Source of the DNA: Mycobacterium sp.
GTDB taxonomy: Bacteria; Actinomycetota; Actinomycetes; Mycobacteriales; Mycobacteriaceae
Direction of reading: 5' to 3'
Length of the DNA stretch: 64,000 nt
NCBI GenBank assembly: GCA_016197405.1
Contig: JACPVR010000003.1
Coordinates: forward strand, 1 to 64,000
The notes beneath the pieces were generated by a model. That model was not told the DNA's origin and searched no databases. It was given only the letters and a program-made list of their open reading frames with translations. The translations under genes were made by a program, and so were the position numbers. This document shows positions 16,309-24,592 of this stretch, in pieces (the stretch's first letter is position 1; the number at the start of each line of letters is the position of its first letter).

Positions 16309-17151
16309 GTGCCGGCTTGGAAAAACACGCCACCCGCGCAGCCGCAGCGCGGTGTGGTCGGCCGTGCCGGGTCAGTGGACATGTTCGATCTCACGCGGTG
16401 GGAGCCGTCGCCGGCCGCCGCCCGGTTCGTCGAGCATTTCTGGTCGGTGCAGTGGGATCTGCGCGGTAAGCCGCCGTTCGACAGCACCGTCATAACCTTC
16501 CCGGCGATGCACCTGACGCACGAATGGGGTGCCGACCGGCCGCGGCACGGATACCGGCTGCCCAACACGCTGATCCAGGGTGTCGTGCAGCAGGTTTTCC
16601 ACACCACGCTCACCGAGTGGGGTGTGGTGGTCGGCGCCCGGTTCCGGCCCGGTGGGTTCACGGCGCGGTTCGGACGGGATGCCTGCGACTACACCGATCG
16701 CACGGTGCCCGCCGACGGCGGGTTGTTCGGACTGCCAACCGATTTCGTCGAGCAGCGGGAAGCCTGTGCGGCGTCGCTGGACGAGGCGATCGGCAACGTC
16801 GCGGTGGCCGTCGACCCGGTCTATGAGTCGTTGACCGCGCTGTTGGACCGGATCCGCGTCGACAACGACCTGCACCGCGTCGAACAGGTGATGGCGTATT
16901 CGCCATGGAGTGCCCGCACCACGCAGCGGGTTTTCCGCCGCTATGTCGGCGTCCCGGTGAAATGGGTGCTGTGCCGGTACCGGCTGCAGCAGGCCGCCCT
17001 GGACATCGAGACCTGCCCGGCCGTCGACCTGGCCGACCTGGCAGCCCGGCTGGGCTGGTACGACCAGGCGCATTTCACCAACGACTTCCGTTCGATGCTC
17101 GGGTGCACGCCGGGGGAGTACGCCGCGAGGCACGGCGTCGGCGGCGGCTGA
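16309..17151 (+). CDS. AraC-family transcriptional regulator (DUF6597 N-terminal domain)
   Basis: A 280-residue regulator. The N-terminal part (RGVVGRAGSVDMFDL, then VEHFWSVQWDLRG) matches the effector-domain type found in many actinobacterial AraC proteins. The C-terminal double helix-turn-helix (about 190-280) has ARTTQRVFRRYVGVPVKWV and LADLAARLGWYDQAHFTNDF. GTG 16309 is chosen over ATG 16381 because the preceding residues are conserved in the family and TAGGCT (16296-16301) lies seven bases upstream, typical of a leaderless start. Likely targets are the divergent VOC-HIT-Ddn run or itself; unproven. Confidence 0.85.
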   Translation: MPAWKNTPPAQPQRGVVGRAGSVDMFDLTRWEPSPAAARFVEHFWSVQWDLRGKPPFDSTVITFPAMHLTHEWGADRPRHGYRLPNTLIQGVVQQVFHTTLTEWGVVVGARFRPGGFTARFGRDACDYTDRTVPADGGLFGLPTDFVEQREACAASLDEAIGNVAVAVDPVYESLTALLDRIRVDNDLHRVEQVMAYSPWSARTTQRVFRRYVGVPVKWVLCRYRLQQAALDIETCPAVDLADLAARLGWYDQAHFTNDFRSMLGCTPGEYAARHGVGGG

Positions 17152-17169
17152 ACTGGCTACGCTCAGCCG

Positions 17170-18567
17170 ATGGACTCCATTGACCTCGCGTTCGCCGGAG
17201 CCGCCGAACAGGCCCGCATGCTGGCGTCGGGCACGGTGACGGCGCCTGCGCTCACCGAGCTCTACCTGGAGCGCATCGCACGGCTGGACCCTGAACTGCG
17301 GGCCTATCGCGTGGTGTTCGCCGATGCCGCGCGCGACGCGGCGCTGGACGCACAGCAGCGCCTCGACGCCGGCGAGCGGTTACCGCTGCTGGGTGTCCCG
17401 ATCGCCATCAAGGACGACACCGATGTGGCCGGCGAGGTCACCGCCTACGGTTCTACGGCGCACGGTCCGGCGCCGACCAAGGACGCCGAGGTGATCCGGT
17501 TGCTGCGGGAGGCCGGCGCGGTGCTGCTCGGTAAGACCGCGGTGCCCGAGATGATGATCTGGCCTTTCACCGAGACGGTGTCCTACGGGGCGACGCACAA
17601 TCCGTGGGACATCTCGCGCAGTCCGGGCGGCAGCAGCGGTGGCAGCGCGGCGGCGGTCGCGGCCGGGTTGGCCTCGCTCGCGCTGGGTTCCGACGGGGCC
17701 GGCTCGATCCGGATCCCCGCGACGTGGTGCGGCCTGTTCGGCATCAAGCCGCAGCGTGACCGGGTGCCGCTGGCGCCGCATGACGACGCCTGGTGCGGCA
17801 TGGTCGCCAACGGGCCACTGACCCGCACCGTCGAGGATGCGGCGTTGTTCCTCGACGTCACCTGTGCCAAGTCGATGCCGGGCCCCCCGGGCGGTTTCGT
17901 GGGAGCGGCGTCGCGGCCGCCGAATCGGCTGCGAATTGCGTTGAGCACCAAGGTTCCTCCGCTGGTGACGGCGTATCACGACGCCGAGCAGCGGGCCGCC
18001 GTGCATCAGGCCGGCGCGCTGTTACGCGAGCTGGGCCACGACGTGGTGATCCGCGATTTCGACTACCCGCCGGCATCGGTGTACGCCCATGTGTTGCCAC
18101 GCTTCTTCCGCGGGATCTACGACGACGTGAAGATGCTGCCGCATCAGGAGCGGCTGGATTCGCGCACCCGGGGGATGGCCCGCATCGGCCGGATGATCTC
18201 CGATGAGCGGATCGCCAAGATCCGTGCCGCCGAGGCCGATATCTCCAGTCGGATGCAGCGGATCTTCGATGACGTCGACGTCGTCATCACGCCGGGAACC
18301 GCGACCGGCCCGTCCAAGGTCGGGGCGTATCGGCGCCTCGGCGGCGTCTCGACGCTGTCGCTGGTCGCTGCGCGGGTGCCCTATCAGGCGGCGTTCAACG
18401 CGACCGGACAGCCCGCGGCGGTGGTGCCGTGGGGCCTGGACCGGCACGGTCTGCCGTTGTCGATCCAATTGGTGGGCAGGCCTTTCGACGAGGCGACGCT
18501 GTTGTCGCTGTCCGCCGAGATCGAGGCAGACCGCCCCTGGGCCCAGCGCCGCCCCGCCGTCTCCTAA
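17170..18567 (+). CDS. amiB2: Amidase AmiB2
   Basis: A 465-residue amidase-signature enzyme, counterpart of Mtb AmiB2 (Rv1263). The Ser-cisSer-Lys triad is visible as K81 (VPIAIKDD), cis-Ser S155 in SPGGSSGGSAAAVAAG, and nucleophile S179 in GSDGAGSIRIPA, with the usual 24-residue serine spacing. It hydrolyses carboxamides to acid and ammonia; the natural substrate is unknown. TACGCT (17158-17163) six bases before the ATG suggests a leaderless transcript. The gene ends in the palindromic element shared with the convergent cyclase gene. Confidence 0.9.
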   Translation: MDSIDLAFAGAAEQARMLASGTVTAPALTELYLERIARLDPELRAYRVVFADAARDAALDAQQRLDAGERLPLLGVPIAIKDDTDVAGEVTAYGSTAHGPAPTKDAEVIRLLREAGAVLLGKTAVPEMMIWPFTETVSYGATHNPWDISRSPGGSSGGSAAAVAAGLASLALGSDGAGSIRIPATWCGLFGIKPQRDRVPLAPHDDAWCGMVANGPLTRTVEDAALFLDVTCAKSMPGPPGGFVGAASRPPNRLRIALSTKVPPLVTAYHDAEQRAAVHQAGALLRELGHDVVIRDFDYPPASVYAHVLPRFFRGIYDDVKMLPHQERLDSRTRGMARIGRMISDERIAKIRAAEADISSRMQRIFDDVDVVITPGTATGPSKVGAYRRLGGVSTLSLVAARVPYQAAFNATGQPAAVVPWGLDRHGLPLSIQLVGRPFDEATLLSLSAEIEADRPWAQRRPAVS

Positions 18568-18569
18568 CT

Positions 18570-18637
18570 CCCCGCGAGCGCGCGTGTCTGTACAGCGACA
18601 CGCCGCTCCGGGCGTACAAAGACGCGCGCTCGCGGAG
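18570..18637. terminator. Palindromic intergenic element between convergent amiB2 and cyclase genes
   Basis: CCGCGAGCGCGCGT (18572-18585) pairs perfectly with ACGCGCGCTCGCGG (18622-18635). The stem continues imperfectly through TGTAC (18589-18593) and GTACA (18614-18618), leaving a loop of about 20 nt. It fills nearly the whole 70-bp gap between two converging stops, as expected for a bidirectional terminator. The core (gcgagcgcgcgtgtctgtac) resembles a short palindrome I recognise as recurrent between mycobacterial genes; copy number is not checkable here. Confidence 0.7.
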
Positions 18638-21600
18638 TCAGTCCATGGCGTCGGCGGACGCCATATGTCCTTCGAATCTCAATGCGTGAGCGATCTTTCG
18701 GTAATCGTCGCGCAAGTCGCGGTAGCCGGTGGCGTTTTCCCGTGCCTTTTCCAGTAGTGCCCTCTGGTACAGCAGCGGCAGCTCCTGAAAGGTGTAGCCA
18801 CCCGATGTTGCCGCGAAGCGGGCTATCGCCGACGAAGCCTCATCGATATCGCCGCCACCGGACCTGTGTAGCAACGCTTCGACCAAGACCGTGGTGACCT
18901 GCGGCGCGATTATCGCGTTGCCGCTGCCGAACATATCCTCGGCGGTGCGTCGCGCCAGTCGGATGGCACTATCGGTGTCACCGGAGCGAAGCAGGTGTCG
19001 TGCATACTGCACATCGGCCGTCGGTATCGCCGCTGTCAGAAAGCGGTCCTTAGCGGCGGCTTCGGTCGCCGACGCGAGCATTTCGAATGCCTCGTTTCGC
19101 GTTGAGTCATGACACGCCAGTGTGATCCCTCGCGTGAGGTGAGTACCGGACAGGGTGAAGTCGTCGCCGAAACGTTCGGCGGCACGCGCGAGTTCGGCCG
19201 TCTCGGAAAGCGCGACATCATCGGCAACCAAAACCCCAGCCGGTATGGCGAATACGTACTTGTAGGTCAGCACGATCGCGAGGGTGGTGGGATCACATAT
19301 CCGGCCCAGAGCCGTGGCATCAGCGAAATCCTCCCGCCATCCGGGGATCCCGAGGGCGATACGAGCTATCGCGCGAAGCACGGTTGCCGTCGCCAGCGGC
19401 GACGTGCTGAATCTGGTGCCTTTGTCTTTGTCGCCGTCGGCCATGTCGATGACGCGCTGGGATTGGTCAAGCAATGCGTGCATCCGACCCGACTGGTAGA
19501 TCGCGTACATCGACACGGTCAGCGCGGCGAGCACCACATCTGCATCGTCGAGTGAGCCCACCAACGCGACCAGCTCGGCGGTGAGTGCGCACGCAGTGTC
19601 GAGGTCATCGTGCAAGCCCAGCATCGCGCACTGGCCAATCATGGCGACAGCAAGCGCGTTATGGTCGTTGGATTCGATTGCCAACAAACGCAATTCCTCG
19701 TACCCCGTGTCGGCCACCGGTGCACCCACCCTCCACGCGCTTCCGGTCAACGGCAAACGGGCCGCAATCTGCATCGTCGTACGCCCTGGAATATCGATGG
19801 GTAACAAGTCGGCGATATCGCGTGCCCGACGCCAGCTCGACCGTGCCGCCGGGACGTCGCGTGAGGCGAACCAGTCGCCGGCACGCATATGCCAGGCAAA
19901 GGCATCGGCGAAATCACCAGCTGCTTCGTGGTGTTCGGCGATCATCGCGGCATTGCGATCGGTCCCGGTCTCATCGGATGCTATCGCCGCGGCGACCTGT
20001 CGATGCAGCTCGCAGCGATCAGACCGCAGCTGTGATTCGTATGCCACCGCGCGGATGAGTGGATGCCGGAAGGCATATTCCGGATCCGGCGTATAGGCCA
20101 CCTGCTCGAGCAGATCGGCGTTTACAGCCGCGGCGACGTCGACCTCGCCGAGCAACCTTTTCAGGACATTGCCGCCGAAGCGGCCGCCGAGGACGGCGGC
20201 GGCGTTCAGCGTCCGCTTTCCCCGCCGGTCGAGCCGGTCGATACGGGCGGCGATCGTGGATTGCAGTGTCGCCGGGATACCGATATCCGTGGTGTCCTGC
20301 TGACACACGTAGCGTCCGGGAAGCCCGTCCAGCACACCGCGTTCGGATAGGTCGCGGACCATTTCCTGTGCAAAGAACGGGTTTCCGTCAGCACGGACGG
20401 CGATGTGGGCCTTGAGTTTTATCGTCGAGGTGTCGGTGCCGACGATGGTGTCCAGCAGATCTGCGGTTTGCGCATCACGTAGCGGAGTCAAGGAGATCCG
20501 CTGACCGCTGACGGCCTGCGCCAGCGGGCCGCGGTATTCCGGGCGGTATGTCACCACCATCAGAATCCAGGTCTGCGACAGAACCGATGCGAAGTCGGCC
20601 AGCATGGCCTCGCTGGCGGGGTCGATCCAATGGGCGTCTTCGACGACCACGACGGCGGGTGCATCCCGGCTCAGCGCAGCGGTGTTCAGCAGGCCGGTCA
20701 CCCGACGTCGCCGGGCATCAGGGGCGACTTCCAGCGTGCGGGCGACGTGTTCGCGTATTCCGAGCAAGTCTTCGAGGAGGGTGATATCGGTGTCGTCGGC
20801 GGTACTGAGCCGCCGTCGCAGCGCGGCACGGGTGGCGCTGTCGTCGAGGCCCTCGATGCCGAACACCGATCGCAGGAGTCCGCTCGCCGCTCGGAATGCA
20901 ATATCGCCCGTATGGGATTCGCAGTAGGCCGTATACACGGCGATCTGTTGGTTCGTGGCATGCGTCGTCGCTTCGCGCGTCAGTCGGCTCTTTCCGATTC
21001 CTGGTGGTCCGACGACGCCGACGAGACCGCCGGTACCCGACACCGCTTGGTCAATCATTGCTACCAGTGCGCTGAGTTCCCAGGTCCGCCCCACCAGCTT
21101 CGGCTCGTCGCGCGGACGGTCACCGGCCGGCAGCGTCGCCGGCAGCAGCTGTCGCGCGCGTATCGATGTTTGGAGGCCCTTGATCTGAACCAATTCGGGC
21201 TCCGCCATGACGACCCGCCCGACTACCAGCTTTGCCGTCGATTCACCGAGCATGACACCACCGGGTGGCGCGATCGACTCCATCCTTTGCGCCAGACCCA
21301 CGTGTTCGCCGACCGCGGTATACCCGGCCGCACCAGTGCTGATTTCGCCGACGATCACAGCACCGGAGTTGATCCCGATGCGGAGCTGCAAAGCCACGCC
21401 GTTGCGGCTGTCGACATTTGCGGCAAGACGCTCGATGTCCCGTTGGATATCCAGGGCAGCCAGGCAGGCGCGATACGCGTGGTCCTCCAGGGCCGCCGGC
21501 GCGCCGAAGAGTGCCATGATCCCGTCGCCGGTGAACTTGTCGACGGTTCCACCGAAGCGTTTGACCACCCTTGCGCACAGGTCGAACACCTCGCCCATCA

Positions 21601-21784
21601 CTTCGCGTAGGCGCTCAGGATCGAGGGCCGCGGCGATATCCATCGACCGCACGACATCGGTGAACAAAACGGTGACCTGCTTGTACTCGGCACGCGAATC
21701 GCAAGACTCCAGCGCCGCCCCGCAGCTGTCGCAGAACCGCGCACCTTCACGCGGCTGCGCCCCGCATCCCCGGCATACCGCCAT
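18638..21784 (-). CDS. Class III nucleotidyl cyclase fused to AAA/STAND-type ATPase
   Basis: A 1048-residue multidomain protein. Order: zinc ribbon CRGCG...CDSCG (4-22); class III cyclase domain (about 35-205) with metal aspartates D43 and D87 (KFTGDG, K83 for purine), T156 at the adenine-reading position, and R167; Walker A GPPGIGKS (259-266) and Walker B VVVVEDAHWIDP of a STAND-like ATPase; then about 500 residues of TPR-like helices. The transition-state Asn is replaced by Gly (VGLAQR, G163), so activity may be altered. There is no C-terminal LuxR HTH, unlike Mtb Rv0386/Rv1358. The start at 21784 is supported by GGGGAGG five bases upstream. It is inserted between amiB2 and the Rv1264 counterpart. 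Confidence 0.88.
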   Translation of the reverse strand: MAVCRGCGAQPREGARFCDSCGAALESCDSRAEYKQVTVLFTDVVRSMDIAAALDPERLREVMGEVFDLCARVVKRFGGTVDKFTGDGIMALFGAPAALEDHAYRACLAALDIQRDIERLAANVDSRNGVALQLRIGINSGAVIVGEISTGAAGYTAVGEHVGLAQRMESIAPPGGVMLGESTAKLVVGRVVMAEPELVQIKGLQTSIRARQLLPATLPAGDRPRDEPKLVGRTWELSALVAMIDQAVSGTGGLVGVVGPPGIGKSRLTREATTHATNQQIAVYTAYCESHTGDIAFRAASGLLRSVFGIEGLDDSATRAALRRRLSTADDTDITLLEDLLGIREHVARTLEVAPDARRRRVTGLLNTAALSRDAPAVVVVEDAHWIDPASEAMLADFASVLSQTWILMVVTYRPEYRGPLAQAVSGQRISLTPLRDAQTADLLDTIVGTDTSTIKLKAHIAVRADGNPFFAQEMVRDLSERGVLDGLPGRYVCQQDTTDIGIPATLQSTIAARIDRLDRRGKRTLNAAAVLGGRFGGNVLKRLLGEVDVAAAVNADLLEQVAYTPDPEYAFRHPLIRAVAYESQLRSDRCELHRQVAAAIASDETGTDRNAAMIAEHHEAAGDFADAFAWHMRAGDWFASRDVPAARSSWRRARDIADLLPIDIPGRTTMQIAARLPLTGSAWRVGAPVADTGYEELRLLAIESNDHNALAVAMIGQCAMLGLHDDLDTACALTAELVALVGSLDDADVVLAALTVSMYAIYQSGRMHALLDQSQRVIDMADGDKDKGTRFSTSPLATATVLRAIARIALGIPGWREDFADATALGRICDPTTLAIVLTYKYVFAIPAGVLVADDVALSETAELARAAERFGDDFTLSGTHLTRGITLACHDSTRNEAFEMLASATEAAAKDRFLTAAIPTADVQYARHLLRSGDTDSAIRLARRTAEDMFGSGNAIIAPQVTTVLVEALLHRSGGGDIDEASSAIARFAATSGGYTFQELPLLYQRALLEKARENATGYRDLRDDYRKIAHALRFEGHMASADAMD

Positions 21785-21872
21785 GCGACCTCCCCGATGG
21801 TCTGCAATGCCCGCCCAACCGAGGGTAATCCCGGAGGTCTTCAGAGTCCCGGGAGTGGGCGACAATATCGAC

Positions 21873-22160
21873 ATGGGTCTGTTCGGCGGTGCCAAGGACG
21901 ATATCGACGACGGCGGTCTGCGCCGGCGGGTCGAGGAACTGGAACGACGCGTCGCGGCGCTGGAGTGGGCGTTGCGTGATGCGGGCCGGCAACCGGACCG
22001 CCTGCCCGAACCACCACATCAGCAGGTCGACGGCGACGGGATCAGCCCCGAGGTCCGTCAGCTGGCCATGCAGGGCAAGAAGATCCAGGCGATCAAGGTG
22101 CTGCGTGAACAGACTGGTCTCGGTCTGAAGGAATCCAAGGACATCGTCGACCGGCTCTAG
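21873..22160 (+). CDS. Small protein with ribosomal L7/L12 C-terminal-like motif
   Basis: A 95-residue protein. Residues 1-45 contain a heptad-like helix (LRRRVEELERRVAALEWAL), and the C-terminal half reads KKIQAIKVLREQTGLGLKES then KDIVDRL, nearly the helix-turn of the bL12 C-terminal domain that contacts translation factors. It is not bL12 itself: it lacks the N-terminal dimerisation domain and hinge. Similar small actinobacterial proteins carry this motif with no assigned role. GACAAT six bases before the ATG suggests a leaderless start. The 3' end overlaps the convergent glycosylase gene by 4 bp. Confidence 0.8.
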   Translation: MGLFGGAKDDIDDGGLRRRVEELERRVAALEWALRDAGRQPDRLPEPPHQQVDGDGISPEVRQLAMQGKKIQAIKVLREQTGLGLKESKDIVDRL

Positions 22161-22648
22161 CTGGTGATCACCCGCCAGGCATCGAGCTTCGCCGGATACC
22201 CGAGAGTGTGCGCCGGGCTGGTCGACGGCAACCGTGCATATGTCACCGAAGCGTCCATGCCGACCAGCTTGGCGTAGTTCGCCTCGGCTGCCGCGCCGTT
22301 GAAGAACACCCGGGTGATCGACGGATGGCGGTCGAAGAACACGGCAAAGTCGTTGGGCGCCATGCTGTCTCGCTCGACGGCCGAATCCAGGCTGCCCGGC
22401 CGGCGGCAGGACTCCAGCACATCCCAGACCGCCACCCGGGCTGAGATCAGCGATGCGACACGCACGTCGTAGTCGGCCTGGGCGTCGAAGCCGAACAGTT
22501 CCCCGGCGATACGCCAGAACGCGTTGCGCGGGTTTCCGTAGTACTGGCCGGCAGTCAGCGACAGCACGCTGGGCATGTTGCCGAGGATCAACAGCGAAGG
22601 GCTGCCACCGACGATCGGTGGCAGCCCCTGCAGCAGTGGTGAGCTCAT
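22157..22648 (-). CDS. DNA-deoxyinosine glycosylase (UDG family 6, HDG)
   Basis: A 163-residue uracil-DNA-glycosylase-superfamily protein. LLILGNMPSVLSLTAGQYYG followed by NPRNAFW (about 20-46) is the family 6 hypoxanthine-DNA glycosylase motif I, and the C-terminal LPSTSPAHTLGYPAKLDAW holds the SPA-type DNA-intercalation motif. The family excises hypoxanthine formed by adenine deamination. Its ATG overlaps the stop of the upstream flavin monooxygenase by one base (TGATG), so translation is coupled. With udgB 9 kb away, the window encodes two deaminated-base glycosylases. Confidence 0.85.
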   Translation of the reverse strand: MSSPLLQGLPPIVGGSPSLLILGNMPSVLSLTAGQYYGNPRNAFWRIAGELFGFDAQADYDVRVASLISARVAVWDVLESCRRPGSLDSAVERDSMAPNDFAVFFDRHPSITRVFFNGAAAEANYAKLVGMDASVTYARLPSTSPAHTLGYPAKLDAWRVITS

Positions 22649-24474
22649 CAGCTCACATGATGCACCTCGGCCAATCCGTACACCGGTGTCGGGATGCCCT
22701 CATAGCGGGCTTTGAGCTGCAATGCCAGGTACAGCGAGTAATGCCGTGACTGGTGCAGGTTGCCGCCGTGGAACCACAGGTTGTCCTGCTGGGTGGGCTT
22801 CCACATATTGCGCTGCTCACCCTCCCACGGCCCGGGATCCTTCGGGGTGTCGCTGCCCAGGCCCCACACTTTGCCGACCTTGTCGGCGATCTCCTGGCCC
22901 ATCAGGTCGGCGGCCCAGCCGTTCATCGAGCCGTAGCCGGTGGCGTAGACAACCAGATCGGCGGGCAGTTCGGTACCGTCGGCCAGCACCACCGAATCCT
23001 TCGTCAGATGCGAGACCTGGCCGTGCGCCAGCTTGATCGAACCGTCGGCCACCAGATCACAGGCCCCCACGTCGATGTAGTAGCCCGAACCGCGTCGCAG
23101 ATACTTCATGAACAGGCCGGAACCGTCTGAGCCCCAGTCCAATTCGAATCCGGCGTCGGCGAGTCGCTGGTAGAACTCCTTGTCTCGTTCGCGGATCGCG
23201 TCGTAGATCGGGATCTGGAACTCGTGCATGATGCGATACGGCAGCGAGGCGAAGGTCAGATCGGCCTTGTCGGTGGTCATCCCGGCAGCCAGGGCGCGTT
23301 CGGAGTACAGATCACCCAGCCCGAGGTCCATCAGCGAATCGGATTTGACGATATGCGTCGACGAGCGCTGCACCATCGTCACGTCGACGCCGTTCTCGAC
23401 GAGCGCCTTGCAGATATCGTGCGCGGAGTTGTTCGACCCGATCACCACGACCTTCTTGCCCGCGTAGCGGTCCGGCCCGGGATGCGCGCTTGAGTGGTGC
23501 TGCTCGCCGGCGAACACGTCCTGGCCCGGCAGCACCGGGATGCTGGGCTTACCCGACATGCCGGTCGCGAGCACCAACTGCGTCGGGTGCAGCGTCAGCT
23601 TCTCGCCGTCGCGGTCCACCTCGACAGTCCACCGGCCCGACGCCTCGTCGTAGGACGCGGACCGGCATGTCGTCTTCGACCAGTACGGGACCTCCATCAC
23701 CCGGGTGTAGAACTCCAGCCAGTCGCCGATCTTGTCCTTGGGCGCGAACACCGGCCAGTTCTGCGGGAAGGGCATGTACGGCAGGTGGTCGTACCAGACC
23801 GGATCGTGCAGGCACAGCGACTTGTAGCGCTTGCGCCACTGGTCGCCGGGGCGGTCGTGCTTGTCGACGACGATCGCCGGCACGCCGAGCTGACGTAGCC
23901 GCGCGCCGAGCGCGATGCCGCCCTGACCGCCGCCGATCACCAGCACATAGGGCTGCTCGCTGCGGCCCAGGGCAGCCTCCTCGGCGGCGCGCTTCTCGGC
24001 CCACGACCGCGGGTCGGGATCGGAACCGTGCACCGCGCCCAGCACCCGGGTCACACCCTTGCGCTCCTCGTGGCCCTTGATCTCCTGCAGCGTGGTCAGC
24101 AGCGTCCACGCCAGGTCCGTTCCCGCGTCGCTCCGGAGCCGCAGATGCCCGACGCCGCGACCTACCGCGGTCTCGAACTCGATGAACGCCGAGGTCACAT
24201 CACCATCGGTGACGGGTTCTTCGCGGGTGCGGAACCCGGACGGGTCGGTATCGGCAAGCCGGGCGCCGAGCATATCGGCAACGCCGTCGCGGCCCTCGAC
24301 GGTCTTGATGTTCCAGGTGAAGGCGACCAGGTCGCGCCAGAAGCTGTCGGTGGCGAACATTGCCACCACGCGGTCGATGTCGCGGGCCGCCAGCGCTGCC
24401 TCGAAATCGGCAAGCCAGGCGTCGACGCGCTGCTGCGGGGTCAGGGCAGTACTGGGTTCCAACGTTTGTGTCAT
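22648..24474 (-). CDS. NTF2-like domain fused to FAD/NADPH monooxygenase (FMO/BVMO-like)
   Basis: A 608-residue protein. Residues 1-150 form an NTF2/SnoaL-like domain (WLADFEAALAARDIDRVVAMFATDSFWRDL). The rest is a class B flavoprotein monooxygenase: FAD-binding GGGQGG (181-186), NADPH-binding VVVIGSNNSAHD (343-354), and a closing ATGYGSMNGW motif. Family members oxygenate ketones or soft heteroatoms; the substrate is unknown. MTQTLEPS at 24474 is chosen as start because the NTF2 fold begins there. It faces the butanediol-type dehydrogenase across a symmetric operator-like palindrome and is coupled to the DNA glycosylase downstream. Confidence 0.88.
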   Translation of the reverse strand: MTQTLEPSTALTPQQRVDAWLADFEAALAARDIDRVVAMFATDSFWRDLVAFTWNIKTVEGRDGVADMLGARLADTDPSGFRTREEPVTDGDVTSAFIEFETAVGRGVGHLRLRSDAGTDLAWTLLTTLQEIKGHEERKGVTRVLGAVHGSDPDPRSWAEKRAAEEAALGRSEQPYVLVIGGGQGGIALGARLRQLGVPAIVVDKHDRPGDQWRKRYKSLCLHDPVWYDHLPYMPFPQNWPVFAPKDKIGDWLEFYTRVMEVPYWSKTTCRSASYDEASGRWTVEVDRDGEKLTLHPTQLVLATGMSGKPSIPVLPGQDVFAGEQHHSSAHPGPDRYAGKKVVVIGSNNSAHDICKALVENGVDVTMVQRSSTHIVKSDSLMDLGLGDLYSERALAAGMTTDKADLTFASLPYRIMHEFQIPIYDAIRERDKEFYQRLADAGFELDWGSDGSGLFMKYLRRGSGYYIDVGACDLVADGSIKLAHGQVSHLTKDSVVLADGTELPADLVVYATGYGSMNGWAADLMGQEIADKVGKVWGLGSDTPKDPGPWEGEQRNMWKPTQQDNLWFHGGNLHQSRHYSLYLALQLKARYEGIPTPVYGLAEVHHVS

Positions 24475-24510
24475 GTGACCCAGCGCACACCCTGGCCGCC
24501 GGGGCGCGCA

Positions 24511-24556
24511 AGAGTTGCGAGACGTTGCAGTCGGCAGTGCAACCCCTTGCAACTCT
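24511..24556. promoter_or_regulatory. 46-bp nested symmetric palindrome between divergent catabolic genes
   Basis: Outer arms AGAGTTGC (24511-24518) and GCAACTCT (24549-24556), inner arms GTTGCA (24524-24529) and TGCAAC (24538-24543), with equal 5-nt spacers on both sides and an 8-nt centre (24530-24537). All 14 arm bases match on each side. The centre is 59 bp from both starts (FMO ATG 24474; dehydrogenase ATG 24593). This is what two cooperating dimers of one regulator would bind; the GAF regulator at 26455 is the obvious candidate. Confidence 0.75.
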
Positions 24557-24592
24557 TTCGCATTGTGGCCGCAGTCACATAGACATGCCGTT

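Noticed and set aside
21785..21895. N-terminal extension of the cyclase-ATPase to 21895
   Set aside because: The zinc-ribbon start at 21784 has a strong GGGGAGG site, and the extension overlaps the divergent promoter and start of the L12-like gene.
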